The notes under the pieces: generated by a model
What the model was told of the DNA's origin: nothing
What the model saw: the letters and a program-made list of their open reading frames with translations, nothing else
The model's database searches: none
Position numbers and translations under genes: made by a program
In this document: one piece after another, positions 27,229 to 37,285 of the stretch
How the letters are laid out: each line of letters opens with the position of its first letter
How positions within the stretch are numbered: position 1 is the stretch's first letter
Assembly (NCBI GenBank): GCA_977017575.1
Contig: CDRNVI010000044.1
Location: forward strand, 744,001-808,000
Length of the DNA stretch: 64,000 bases
Origin: Paramoeba atlantica
Lineage: Eukaryota; Discosea
Direction of reading: 5' to 3'

Positions 27229-29076
27229 TTATATGTTTCTCTTATTTTTTCCCGTAGTCGCAGATAAAGGTCTCTCCCTTTTTCGTAGCCGGTTACGTTG
27301 TTCTGTTTCTAAATTATATTTTTGAATCATGATCCTACCGGACTTCGACTGGCGCAAAGCTTGTATTACCTTTGCTGTAAGAAGTTGGTGGTCCACCCAT
27401 TTTGGCCTTTTCATGGAATAGTGGTTAAGCACTGACTCCAGAAAGTGACTCCCGTAGGTGTCTTGTGCTAGGGTTGGTAGCATACTACGGAAGCGACGTA
27501 TGAATCGTTCGATCATTTCGTTTCGCGGGATACTACTAGCTTCCCTCTGTGGCAAAGAAGAAATATTTCTTAAGAAAGCTAGGTAGGTCTGTAGCAAGCG
27601 CGAACCGTCAGCCTGAAGAGCCAGATGACGGAGTACCTCACTCGGTACGTGATTGAAATCATTTGTAATCAATGTAACGAGCTCCTCATACGTTGCGTTT
27701 GAATCGCATTCTCTACATTTTTCGCTAAGGTTGTCGATAATTGCCTGCACAAACTGCACCCCAAAGCTTTGACCTTTCTTCCCATGAAAAATCGATGAGG
27801 TCAGTAGTTTGTGCAAAGGTCCAAACCAACTGCCAGAGGATCCTGATACGCCGATTTTTATTGACTCCGGTGCAACGGAGTTATGGAGACGTTGCAAGTC
27901 TCCCGTTGGGTGATCTTCGTTAGATATCAACTTTGTGTCCGATTCTTGTCGAGACCTTTCTTCTTGCAGGTCTGAAATAGTTTTCTCATCCACGTCATTT
28001 AATAAACCAATCACTCGATATATGTTGAGAAGAAAATCGCGGCGACGAAAAAGCTCAAGGATTGGGGCAAAGTTTCGATTTGCGAGCATGCTTGAGACAT
28101 GGGGAGAAATACCGGCTCTCCATAGTCGTTTAACTACTCTTTCTGTGGGAGCTCCTCTGATAATTGCCGCGAGCACGCGCATTCCTGCGTCATTCAATGC
28201 AAGCCTTGCTAACATGCCTCTCTGCATACTTTTAATAATGACATTATCATCGGACATATCTTTAGTTTGTATGCTACTATTTTCGCTACCGTTTTCTAGA
28301 GTTACTCGCCCATGATCCGAAAAAGCGGTTAGAAAAGTCAAATAGTGTCTTTGTAGAAGTAACTCCACTATATGGCTGCTGATTGGGTGGGTAGCGAGCT
28401 CAATTAATGGCGGTAACCCTCCTGTAGAAATGTGCTCTAACAATATTCGAGACATTGTTTGTGTAGGTTTTGGAGACGTCTGTAGCTCGATGAAAACACA
28501 GAGCAAAGGTCCACTGTAACGGTTTTGCCACATGGATCGTTTAGCAGAAAGTCGCGCAAGAACCACTTCGACGCATTTAAACCAAGAGTCGGTGATGCTA
28601 ATATTTTCATCACTTACATTTGTTTCATCTTTAAACATGGAGCGCATTTTTTGTAAGATTGCGCGAAGAATGTAACTGCCGCACCTCGTCCAGGCAAGAT
28701 TCAGTTTTGGCTCATTTATGATGACCTCTTTTGCGACAGCAATAATATTGTTTCGTTCAGAGCAATGCCTGACAAGGGCTTCAAGTGCAAAGGAGGCCAC
28801 CGGACGCTCAGAAAGAATTCCCCACAGACCTGCTAATGCAACAAATATAGAGCTTTCCTGAGAAGACGAGAGACCACTAGATATTATCTGTTCTAAGGTT
28901 TGTGTAACACTTTTGTGACTGAAGTAGAGTTTGTTCTCTCTTAAATTCCGAAGTAGCTCTACGAGAACGCCATCGACAAAAGAATTCTTTTCGTCCACAT
29001 CGTCGAAGCAATGATTAGACAAAATATTACTACAATTCTGTAGGTATTCGACCTGATCTTGACGAAGGGAGCACAT
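27229..29076 (-). CDS. NOP9: NOP9-like Pumilio-repeat nucleolar protein
   Basis: 615 residues, near the family's ~620-670. Divergent Pumilio repeats are spread along the chain, for example RCGSYILRAILQKM, ATHPISSHIVELLLQRHYL, ADGSRLLQTYLAF and TYGSHFLESVLNHYSMKR. The C-terminus QSKSGRIMIQKYNLETEQRN matches the NOP9 tail pattern (GR-x-x-x-KK-x-x-x). NOP9 binds the 18S precursor near the site cut by Nob1 in early 40S biogenesis. The wide spacing of repeats argues for NOP9 over a classical PUF protein. A basic tail ending KNKRNI supports nucleolar location. Confidence 0.65.
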   Translation of the reverse strand: MCSLRQDQVEYLQNCSNILSNHCFDDVDEKNSFVDGVLVELLRNLRENKLYFSHKSVTQTLEQIISSGLSSSQESSIFVALAGLWGILSERPVASFALEALVRHCSERNNIIAVAKEVIINEPKLNLAWTRCGSYILRAILQKMRSMFKDETNVSDENISITDSWFKCVEVVLARLSAKRSMWQNRYSGPLLCVFIELQTSPKPTQTMSRILLEHISTGGLPPLIELATHPISSHIVELLLQRHYLTFLTAFSDHGRVTLENGSENSSIQTKDMSDDNVIIKSMQRGMLARLALNDAGMRVLAAIIRGAPTERVVKRLWRAGISPHVSSMLANRNFAPILELFRRRDFLLNIYRVIGLLNDVDEKTISDLQEERSRQESDTKLISNEDHPTGDLQRLHNSVAPESIKIGVSGSSGSWFGPLHKLLTSSIFHGKKGQSFGVQFVQAIIDNLSEKCRECDSNATYEELVTLITNDFNHVPSEVLRHLALQADGSRLLQTYLAFLRNISSLPQREASSIPRNEMIERFIRRFRSMLPTLAQDTYGSHFLESVLNHYSMKRPKWVDHQLLTAKVIQALRQSKSGRIMIQKYNLETEQRNRLRKRERPLSATTGKNKRNI

Positions 29077-29431
29077 CTGAAGAAAGGAACAGAATAGAAG
29101 GAATGCTTATTTGACGTATATGCAGGAAAATAACGTAAAGTCTTACAAGTCTGTACCAACACGCTGCATTCACGTACTGGTTGACGTGAAGGCAGAGTAG
29201 AAGAACGTTCTCTTACTCTCTTGTACTACATCTCTACTACATCTCTTGTACATCGTTTTCTTAAGCTAGGAATATTGACAACTGTTTCCTCTCTTGTAAC
29301 ATACAAAATATATCTACGAATCTCATGAAAAAAAGAGTGTTGATGTAAGTGTACAGCTTTTAACCAGACTTTAATCGAACTTGGAGATTAAAAGGCCCGA
29401 ACTATGGTAGAAACGTTGATGCGATACGTTT
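29077..29431. other. Intergenic spacer
   Basis: About 355 AT-rich bases. It contains the near-duplicate string CTACATCTCT twice close together (about 29226-29246). No gene recognised. Confidence 0.5.
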
Positions 29432-30358
29432 TTAATCAGGAATTACACCTTTGAAAAAAGTGTAAAAAGGGCCTTGCCACGTGCGCGTGAATATATACAA
29501 AGGAGGGATCCAAAAGATACGATGTGAAAAATATTTCCTCCATGTTCCATGCATATCTTTAATTTTGCGGCGCGCTATTTCACTTCTCATGCGGTGCACA
29601 CGAGAGAAGGGGCGAAGTCGTTGCATGAGTTGCAGTCGATCATCAAATTGGTACAATGGAGGAAACCCCCATGGGGTAAAAAACTCGCTCCTTTCAGAGA
29701 TCCGCTGGTATAACTCGAAGTAGGGTTGCATAGGTCGTCTACATAAATTTGCCTCGCGCATCGCATCCGCTGCGGCGCAAATTCCCAAAAGTCGGGTGCG
29801 CGCTCCATTCTCCAGCTGCCTTTCTGAAAATTGTCGAAACGCAGGACTTTTAATTGCATTTTCATAAAAGTAGAATGCTGTTCGAGGATGCATTTCCTTA
29901 AGGGCCACGGCCTTCATGAGAGCGCTTAAATGCTGATAAAGTAAGCGCGACTGCATGTCACCCGGATTTAGTACAGCCATGGCAGTCATACAAAGCCAAA
30001 CAATAACTTCATCTTGTGCAGCGCAGGTGTCGTAAAACTTTTGAAATTTACGGGCACTAAGAATGTCTCCTAGTCTCCGCCCCTCAATGAAGTCTGTGAA
30101 AGCGTGAAATTGCGCATCTTCTTCAGATTCGAACTTAATTTTTGAGACTTTGCCCTCAAGACGCGGCGGGGTGTCGGTTTGCTCTTGAGCTGCCTGGCCT
30201 CCGGCAACGTACTTGTTTTGCTTCTGCTGAAGAGGATTCTTTGAGTGCCCTACTCGAAGAAGGCCAGGAGTAAAAATAGGAGCACATGGTATCGGATGCA
30301 CCTTCCGCCGCTTGGCGGCAAACATAGCTTTCCCAGTGGAGCGCGGACGCTGCGACAT
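29432..30358 (-). CDS. Unrecognised protein, possibly mitochondrial
   Basis: 308 residues, not recognised. The N-terminal 30 residues (MSQRPRSTGKAMFAAKRRKV) are basic and lack acidic residues, compatible with a mitochondrial or nuclear signal. A helical core (~95-235) includes FEGRRLGD-like and LLYQHLSALMKAVALKE stretches and ends in a basic, aromatic-rich tail (WRKYFSHRIFWIPPLYIF, then TRTWQGPFYTFF). The composition is typical of lineage-specific organelle or ribosome-associated proteins. Its neighbours are COX19 (upstream) and NOP9 (downstream). Confidence 0.6.
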   Translation of the reverse strand: MSQRPRSTGKAMFAAKRRKVHPIPCAPIFTPGLLRVGHSKNPLQQKQNKYVAGGQAAQEQTDTPPRLEGKVSKIKFESEEDAQFHAFTDFIEGRRLGDILSARKFQKFYDTCAAQDEVIVWLCMTAMAVLNPGDMQSRLLYQHLSALMKAVALKEMHPRTAFYFYENAIKSPAFRQFSERQLENGARTRLLGICAAADAMREANLCRRPMQPYFELYQRISERSEFFTPWGFPPLYQFDDRLQLMQRLRPFSRVHRMRSEIARRKIKDMHGTWRKYFSHRIFWIPPLYIFTRTWQGPFYTFFKGVIPD

Positions 30359-30812
30359 ACGTTATGTATAGTGATTACGAAAACTACGGAAATACGTGTG
30401 CCGGATTTTTACTTCTAATATGTTAAGCTTAAGCCTAACCTTTCTGGGTTTCTAATTTGCAGTCTTGGAGAATTTACAAAATTCTCTTACTTCTAACGAA
30501 AAAGAAAAATCAAGATCTAAATACCCAACGTAAGCCTAGTTGTTCTGTCTTCAGTATGATCATAGTACAGCTCTAAATATAGAGACCACAAATTCCCATA
30601 CGAGATGGGACACAAAAGCTGTGCGGGGAGGCTTCGAAAATTCGCCTTGCGCAAGCAGCAGTGTGTACACAGACTTCGGCGTACTGTGCGCACCTTTAGT
30701 ACGGTGAGCTTTACCTTCTTGTCCAACTTTTCACGTTATATCAAAATGGAAAAGAACGGAAATCTTGTAGCAAAAGGTGGTGTATTCGACCCAAACACTT
30801 ATGCTAATGAAT
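30359..30812. other. Intergenic spacer with an ATG-less short frame
   Basis: About 450 bases between COX19 and the 29432-30358 gene. A 69-codon minus frame (30517-30726) includes KVRTVRRSLCTHCCLRK, faintly like ribosomal protein bL36. It has no in-frame ATG and a stop just upstream, so it is not called. Confidence 0.45.
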
Positions 30813-31175
30813 TCACTCAACTTCATATCCGTCGTTTCCTTGTAGATTATAATTGTTTACTCCAACAGGAACATGCGTTACGCCAGTACGATGAGAAGTG
30901 GATAACGCAGTTTTCTGTTCAGCACGTGTTTCCACGAAATTTGTCTTAGGAATGCCAAATTTTTTCATATCTTGTTTCGCCATCAAACCACGCTCCATGC
31001 GACACGTTAAGTATTTTGTGACAAATTCACGACACTTGGGGGCTAGAAATTCTTCGGCTTCAAGGCAACGATAGTATTCCGCGATCTCTGACTTACACTC
31101 TCGAAGGTGGTCTAAGGGAAAAGCGCCGAGTTCTGGAGCCTTTGGTGATGGACGGTTAGGGGCTGGTGTGCTCAT
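30813..31175 (-). CDS. COX19: COX19-like twin CX9C protein
   Basis: 120 residues from the ATG at 31175. Residues ~15-70 match COX19 closely: GAFPLDHLRECKSEIAEYYRC, then EEFLAPKCREFVTKYLTCRM followed by ERGLMAKQDMKKFGI. The two CX9C pairs (CKSEIAEYYRC and CREFVTKYLTC) form the CHCH fold oxidised by Mia40/Erv1. COX19 is an intermembrane-space factor for copper delivery to cytochrome c oxidase together with COX11. The C-terminal 45 residues extend past the family core. Its presence implies a copper-containing complex IV, or at least retention of its assembly pathway. Confidence 0.9.
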   Translation of the reverse strand: MSTPAPNRPSPKAPELGAFPLDHLRECKSEIAEYYRCLEAEEFLAPKCREFVTKYLTCRMERGLMAKQDMKKFGIPKTNFVETRAEQKTALSTSHRTGVTHVPVGVNNYNLQGNDGYEVE

Positions 31176-31631
31176 TAAATAAAATTAGCATCAAAAGAAA
31201 ATGAACCTTGATTCATGTAGAAAGAGGTCAAGAATGTCCGTTATAATGAAATTTGCAAAATCGAGGATTGATGAAAAAGTGAGTCTACATAATCTATATA
31301 TTGCCCCTTTTACTCTTGCTAGATGATCTAACAAGATTAATCTCTGCACTTTTAGTGCATGACTATCAAAAAATGATCTAACAAGCAATATCTAACTTAG
31401 ATCTTACTTCATGTTCAGGACCATTAGATAAATTACGCTGTTCCCTTAAGTAAACATTTTAACTATTTCCTCTATACACCTTTCTCAAAGTTAACGGACA
31501 TCTAAATAGAATTACAAAAACGTTCTGTGGTTGCATAGATCAGTCGTCGTTGGATGGCCTTCATTGATAAAATAAAAGATTTTAAGTCTTATTTTAAGAT
31601 TTTAAGTCTTATTGAAATATCTTATCGAGAC
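31176..31631. other. Intergenic spacer with a small duplication
   Basis: About 455 AT-rich bases. Two tandem copies of AAGATTTTAAGTCTTATT lie at about 31576-31613, each with a palindromic AAGACTTAAAATCTT-like core on the other strand. No gene recognised. Confidence 0.5.
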
Positions 31632-32210
31632 CTATTTCTTACCGGAAGGAATTAGCATTACTTGGTTAGAAAGAGAGGCATCAAATTTGTAGAAATAAGT
31701 TGATGCACGAGATCTCTCTTTTTGAGCAACACGGGCGTAATACAACTTGTCTGCTAACGGAAGAGCTCTGTACATCGCTTGATTCGGCGGGAAAGCGAAA
31801 AGTTTTATTCTGTTTGCATGCATTTGAAAAGCTTGAAACGGGGTTCGCGAAAGCGAAGCCATTTGTTCAAAAAACTTTTGTCTTGCATGTTCATTTCTGG
31901 TACATATACGAATTATTGGTTCTTGCTGGGTCAGCCTCAGCTCATCCCACTTCGGTTGCTGTTTTACAATAACATTGAAATTTGGACCCGTTGGGTTTTT
32001 GACTCTCCCGACATGGGCATTAAGTTGAGTCTCGTAAATGCGTTGTGGGTCGGTTGGGTATCGCTTCAGCACACGTTCGCACCGTTTGTTCCATAACTTT
32101 ATCGCAGCGCCATTGATCTTTGCTTTCCTTTTCCGAGAGAAAGACTCTGCCAAGATTCGAGAGTATACGTGAATAAACCCCGATGTAAAAAGTCCCGTTG
32201 CTGTTTCCAT
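31632..32210 (-). CDS. Small basic protein with a weak HMG-box-like C-terminus
   Basis: 192 residues from the ATG at 32210. It is highly basic and rich in Arg/Lys/Tyr/Phe. Residues ~120-175 (RTPFQAFQMHANRI, then PLADKLYYARVAQKERSRA) resemble the helical pattern of an HMG box (P-x-x-AF-x-x-F, ...K-x-x-Y-x-x-x-A), but the central Trp is missing. The N-terminal 25 residues could serve as a mitochondrial presequence. Kinetoplastids use HMG-like proteins on kinetoplast DNA, but mitoribosomal or unrelated alternatives are equally open. Confidence 0.5.
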   Translation of the reverse strand: METATGLFTSGFIHVYSRILAESFSRKRKAKINGAAIKLWNKRCERVLKRYPTDPQRIYETQLNAHVGRVKNPTGPNFNVIVKQQPKWDELRLTQQEPIIRICTRNEHARQKFFEQMASLSRTPFQAFQMHANRIKLFAFPPNQAMYRALPLADKLYYARVAQKERSRASTYFYKFDASLSNQVMLIPSGKK

Positions 32211-32482
32211 GTGCCGAAAACGTTAAGACAAGTATATACAAGTATGTACGTTTATGAGTAAACTTAAAGCCATTTCTTTGGGGAAGGGGTTATTGTCCCC
32301 TTTCCAGTATTTAATGAAAATAGTGTTTTGATGAAAAATTCAACACTTTGAAAGTGAAAACTCCAAAGCTAAAAAGGAGTCATCTTATTCTCCTTAGTGT
32401 CATCACGACGCCTGTCAATAGGAAACGGATTGTATAGATCAATAAACGTGTATTGTACAGTGTATAGATCTCACGTATTTAC

Positions 32483-34510
32483 TCATGCATGCTCTTCTTT
32501 TGTGAAGCCTTTTCTATTGGCCGTAATGGTGAACAAGACTGGGTCATTTCGATGGCGACGCCTTTGACAATTGTCGCACATTAGAGCACGAGGCTGATGC
32601 CGCATGCCACACTCTCTACATTTCCACATGCCTCCATGTTCAATATCAGTCAACGAGCCTCGATACTCTTTTGAATAAAAGGACTTCAAGGTTCTACATC
32701 GATGACAACTGGTATTAAGAGGTAGATTCGTATACTTACAGAGCTCACAGATCCAGGGAAGTCCTGCATACTTCTGATCCGTTGCGTTGGAATGAACGTC
32801 CTCGGCCCATTCGACGCTGTCATGATCTCTTGTTTCCCTAAGAGGGAAAGCAGAAGTTATATGGCGATGAGTGGTGCGATCATATGTTTCACCCGACATT
32901 ATATCTACTAACGGAACGGTTGACCATGAGCGGGAGCTGCGATCTGAAACGTGCTCTTCTTCCTGTCTTAAGATATCTGCCATATAGTTCATCGCTTTGG
33001 AAAGGGCAATGCTGAAAGTGTCATGAAGATCTGGTATGTTTTGCATTATTATGGGCCGCCTGGGCAAAAGTAATGATCGTAACTGTTGGAGAAACTCCAC
33101 CCCCGCGCTATCGACGAGAGTGATACTAAAGCCGGATCGAAACGCTCGAGCTGTTCGCCCGCAGCGATGCAAGTACGTTTTGGCATCTGTAGGCACGTCA
33201 TAATGTACAACGTATAGTACACGCTGGTCAAAATCAATTCCCCGACTCAGCAAATCTGTCGTAAGAACTATCTGAAATTTGTCAGCGGAAAGAAGAGAGT
33301 GTTGCTTGCCGCGATCTCGGTTTGAAGTGCGGTGAGAAAATTCACAGCTAGCAAATCCAAATATTCTCAGAAGGCAATGAAGTCGATGAGACCGTCTTCT
33401 AGAAGAGCAAAAAACAATTAGCAAATCTCCAGCCGCGAGAGGAGCAAAGTGCGTTTCCTTACGTTCGATACGTGAATCAGACTCAAAGTGTTGCTGTTCA
33501 CATTTTAGTGCCAGCAAAAGTGAACACAATGTATTAATCTTGACATCCTCATCAGTTTCTATGAAATGCTCAATCAATTCGGGCGGGAGCACTAGATCCA
33601 ATGAATCACGCACATGCACGTCATCAAAGTTTTCTTTTTTTGACGTTATATTTTCCGTGGGCTCCATTGAACAGGGTGTACGCGGCTCCATTTTTTCGTA
33701 ATTGCAGCGCGCTGGCGCATCGCTTTGTTTGTGAATACCTGTTCTTAGAGTAGAAGTACATAAAGGACTATCTAACATAAAAGGATTTACCGGATAAATG
33801 TTAAATTCATACGCTAGTTGTACGTTAAACGTAGCACTACAAAAAACCTTGTGTAAAGGAGGTGCGAGCGGTAATCGATTTGTGGACTTAACAATATCGT
33901 GCAACGCCAGAGCATTTGAGAAAGATAGGAGAGCGTCAGCTTCGTCAAAGACCAAAAATCGAGTACGACGTAAGAGATCAGGGATAATTTCCAAATGCTC
34001 TTGAAGCCGTTGCGGAGTGGCGATAACAATATGAGCATGAAAATTGGCGTTTACTCGATTCCATAGTTTATGGTGATCTGGATGATTTTTAATTTTTTTA
34101 GATGACACTCCCTGGTAAGGATGCTCTGAATGCCCCGAGAGAAGCACTCCTTCGTCTTCCAGTGGGTGAAATCCGTTTATGAGGGCAACACGTATGGGTA
34201 ATGAAGCGCAAAGTTTTATAAACACATGGTAGGTCTGATTAGCCAAATCCTTAGTGGGTAGAAGTACTACAGCCTGAACGTAATATTGGAATCGTTTCCC
34301 GAGATACTTTGCTATTGGGAGTGCATAACACAATGTTTTTCCAGATCCAGTGGGAGAGGATAGGCAAATATCGCTACAATGTTCTTGTACTGCGCAGTTG
34401 TGTAAGTGGTCCAAGGTCAGGTCTTGAATCGCAAAAAGTGATTTAATCCTAAATTCTTTGCGCAAAGCAGTTTCAATGGCTTGGGGAAGCTTATCCTTCG
34501 AGGAAAACAT
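32483..34510 (-). CDS. DDX51: DDX51/Dbp6-like DEAD-box RNA helicase with two C-terminal RanBP2-type zinc fingers
   Basis: 675 residues from the ATG at 34510 (MFSSKDK); eight further open codons begin only with TTG. Helicase motifs are intact: I SPTGSGKT, Ia LLPTKDLANQ, Ib TPQR, II VFDEAD, III SATF, IV LIVFCSSRR, V TTDLLSRGIDFD, VI HRCGRTAR. The first motif phrasing (DICLSSPTGSGKTLCYALPI) and the lack of a clear Q motif resemble DDX51/Dbp6, which acts in 60S rRNA processing. Two finger modules follow at about residues 595-620 and 640-665: WICELCKYTNLPLNTSCHRC and WKCRECGMRHQPRALMCDNC, each W-x-C-x2-C-x10-C-x2-C. These fingers bind single-stranded RNA or ubiquitin in other proteins and are not normally part of DDX51. 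Confidence 0.8.
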   Translation of the reverse strand: MFSSKDKLPQAIETALRKEFRIKSLFAIQDLTLDHLHNCAVQEHCSDICLSSPTGSGKTLCYALPIAKYLGKRFQYYVQAVVLLPTKDLANQTYHVFIKLCASLPIRVALINGFHPLEDEGVLLSGHSEHPYQGVSSKKIKNHPDHHKLWNRVNANFHAHIVIATPQRLQEHLEIIPDLLRRTRFLVFDEADALLSFSNALALHDIVKSTNRLPLAPPLHKVFCSATFNVQLAYEFNIYPVNPFMLDSPLCTSTLRTGIHKQSDAPARCNYEKMEPRTPCSMEPTENITSKKENFDDVHVRDSLDLVLPPELIEHFIETDEDVKINTLCSLLLALKCEQQHFESDSRIERKETHFAPLAAGDLLIVFCSSRRRSHRLHCLLRIFGFASCEFSHRTSNRDRGKQHSLLSADKFQIVLTTDLLSRGIDFDQRVLYVVHYDVPTDAKTYLHRCGRTARAFRSGFSITLVDSAGVEFLQQLRSLLLPRRPIIMQNIPDLHDTFSIALSKAMNYMADILRQEEEHVSDRSSRSWSTVPLVDIMSGETYDRTTHRHITSAFPLRETRDHDSVEWAEDVHSNATDQKYAGLPWICELCKYTNLPLNTSCHRCRTLKSFYSKEYRGSLTDIEHGGMWKCRECGMRHQPRALMCDNCQRRRHRNDPVLFTITANRKGFTKEEHA

Positions 34511-34717
34511 CAAAATAAGATATTGAATGTGCAAAAATGTAGGAGTGTACCTAAATCATAATTACATGACATGTATTTCGAGATATTCGGGATCGCTTAC
34601 TTCGGTACATGACAGAACTAGACAGGTGTATTAAATGGATGTACTGTCCCCCCCTATTTACTATTGAGTGCTCAACCCCCCTATTTAGTGTTGAATTTGG
34701 GGTTTGGTGCGTATAGG

Positions 34718-34907
34718 TGCGGCGAAGCGGCGCTTAATTTTTTTCCACCATAACGTTTTTTTTCTTATGTTTGCTTGTTATTTGTGATTGTTTACTCTCC
34801 CTCTCATTGATTTTTATAAATATAACTTATAGCAAAAATTAAAATGAAAATTTATAATTATTTTTAAAAAATCAATGAGAACGCTTCCCAAGGATACTGA
34901 TTTTTAC
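34718..34907. repeat. Direct repeat unit 1 (about 190 bp) with internal hairpin
   Basis: Matches 35205-35397. The shared sequence begins at a GCGGCGAAGCGGCGC-type hairpin, then TTGCTTGTTATTTGTGATTG, and ends AAGGATACTGATTTTTAC. Inside each unit TCTCATTGATTTTT pairs with a downstream AAATCAATGAGA. Confidence 0.75.
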
Positions 34908-35204
34908 CGAAAGAGTCACCCTGCTTGATAGTTCTTCACTATCGCTACAACTCATAGGACGTTGATCGAATAAATAAAACCTGGAGAAGTCTTCTGAAAA
35001 ATCGAGAAATGTTAAAATGTGGAACTTTTTATTTTATAATTTTTAAAAATCTTTTCATTAATTAGACGAAAAGCGGATAAAATACAAAATAAAAACGTAT
35101 CTCCGGTGTTCTCTGTGGTAATCTGAGTATGCCTGAAAAAACATTATCTAAAAACAAGTCTCGCAGCTGTTACAAGGATGGTCCCATTTTTCGTGAACGG
35201 GGTT

Positions 35205-35397
35205 GTAGGCGCCGCGAAGCGGCTATTAATTTTTTTTCAAAAACTTTTTTTCCTTATCTTTGCTTGTTATTTGTGATTGTTTACTCTCCCTCTCATTGAT
35301 TTTTATAAATATAATTTATAGAAAAAACGAAAATTTATAAATTTATTTATATTTATTAAAATCAATGAGAAAGCTTCCCAAGGATACTGATTTTTAC
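35205..35397. repeat. Direct repeat unit 2 (about 190 bp) with internal hairpin
   Basis: Second copy of the unit at 34718-34907. The terminal blocks are nearly identical and the AT-rich loop between the TCTCATTGAT and ATCAATGAGA arms has diverged. It starts with GCGCCGCGAAGCGGC. Confidence 0.75.
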
Positions 35398-35686
35398 ATC
35401 GACTTTTTACATCCGTTCAGAAGTTTTAGTTCTGTTCCGGTAAGTAAACATAGAGTAAGTAATGAAAATGCGTCGAGAGAAGCGCTCTTTCTAACAACAA
35501 ATTTATCTAAAAAAATAACTACTGGTGGTAAATAAATTTACGAAGGCTTTTACAAAACAAAGGGGTGATCAGCACTTTCAGGAGAAATCATGTCCTCTTC
35601 ATTTTCTTCTGCTGCATCAAGAACCGGTATCACTGTAAACAGTTCGCTCGCCCGGCGAATCGCTTCAAGGATGTTTTCTGGCTTAT

Positions 35687-36000
35687 TTAGACTTTACGGC
35701 GAAATTCCGACCTTACTCCGCGCTTGAACATTAGCATACCTCTGCCGATTATCATTAAGGTGGGCGTACGTTTTGATAATACTGTCAAGAAGCTGTGCTT
35801 TGCTATTTTTGCTCCGATCGACCGAGTGTCACCGATTAGCTTTCCCTCAGTGTATTGAGTCTGACAGTATTTCAGTAAGGCCAAGATTAGGTAGTATAGT
35901 AGTTTTGGCTTCCAGCGGTTAAAGAGACCCACATCGCAAGGCTGAAGTCTTCATGTGCACTTTTCTGGAATGTACACAATTCGCAACCATGAAAAAGTGT
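35687..36000 (-). pseudogene. pogo/Tigger-like DDE transposase remnant
   Basis: On the minus strand the frame around 35950-35900 reads RLQPCDVGLFNRWKPKLLYY, the signature that follows the catalytic region of pogo-type DDE_1 transposases (HS-x-H-x-LQPLDVGVF-x-PLK). Just upstream IVYIPEKCT occupies the place of the preceding strand, separated by an in-frame TGA. Downstream, about 60 codons remain open. The DNA-binding domain and first catalytic Asp residues were not found. It is a dead fragment of a plain DNA transposon. Confidence 0.6.
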
Positions 36001-36559
36001 CTTCGTTGCGCGTGATAAGTACAGAGCGCGTGGTTTGTACAGAGCAGCAATCCAAGAGAAGAATCAAGGCAGTTTTTGTTCAGTTTGTAAAATATGTCCC
36101 CCCACAGGGCTTTTATACAAATGTCCCACAGCGTTCATAAAGATGTATCCCCAACCGAGTGAAAAAAATACTACAATCATGGTTTTGAAAACAATACGCC
36201 GCGAAGCGGAGCGCTTTCTTTTGAGGGGAGGAGATTTCTTACCCCCCCTATCTAGAGGGGTGACTCTGGGTGGGAGCGCCTGGAAGCGCCAAGGACCTTT
36301 GTCTTAATTTTTCTTTTTACTTTTTCTTAATCTTATTAGCTTCAGTTAGAGGATGTGGTAATCATGTTGTTGGAAATGTTTAGCCTACAAGACTTTATCA
36401 TGGTTTCGACCGCATAACATATTTTAGAATATTTTAGGGAGGTCATCCTCAGGTGTGGCGACCCCCCATTGTTTGATTTTTGTTTTCAATTTTGGACCAA
36501 CGGAGCCGTTTTTTATCTTTTTGACACATGGTAGGCTAACTATGGAGTGTTCATTGTCA

Positions 36560-36750
36560 CTGGTGAGGCTTCCCACATATCGCTCTTCGCCGCTCTCCTC
36601 GGCGCCCCCTGGCCGCCCTCCTCGCCTGCCGTCTTGGCCTGCCCTCTTCGCCCCCACTCTTGGCCATCCTCCTGACCACTCAATTCGCCCCCCTGCCACG
36701 CCCTCTTCGCACCTTCCTTCACCCATGCGCCGCCCGCCTGACCACTCATG
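36560..36750. repeat. C-rich low-complexity block
   Basis: Irregular repeats of GCCCTCTTCGCC, CGCCGCTCTCCTCGGCG and TCCTGACCACTCA (twice). ORFs on both strands result from composition. No family recognised. Confidence 0.5.
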
Positions 36751-37285
36751 AGGAAAGTCCGGTCTTCTTGTATGATTGAGGGTTTCGACTCTCTCGTGTT
36801 AAAAGATCACGCTTCGCGTGGAGAACCGGTAGCGCGACCTATGCGTGAAGTAGGAAGCCAGAGCTCTTCGGAGCCAACTGGCTTGACTCACACGCACAGA
36901 CACACGCACGCTAGTGAAGCGACCTAGGAGAGCCTTGCGTCCCCGTACTCGGGCGGATCCCGAGAGCCGGAGTGGTACTTGCGGCGCTTGCATGGGGGAA
37001 TTGCGGGCGCTCTTGTTACCAACAAAAACAACAACAATTTACGACATTCATCTCTTGTTGACGCAGTGCAAAATGCCTTATTACCGGGACCGAACGATAG
37101 CCACGGTCCAATCTGCCACTTCCTTGGACAAAATTTTAGAAAATAAAAAAGTATACCCCCCATGTCCCCACATAGGGGGGTTTACGTTGCTAATCCTCAA
37201 ATTACCAAGTCCGAACTCCACAGAAGTTCACTGGAAGCGCCTAAAAGCGCCTAGAAGCGCCTGGATAGGAGTCACCCCTCAAGAG

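Noticed and set aside
30517-30726. 69-codon minus frame with KVRTVRRSLCTHCCLRK, faintly like ribosomal protein bL36
   Set aside because: No in-frame ATG, a stop just upstream, and the second half lacks the bL36 Cys/His pattern.
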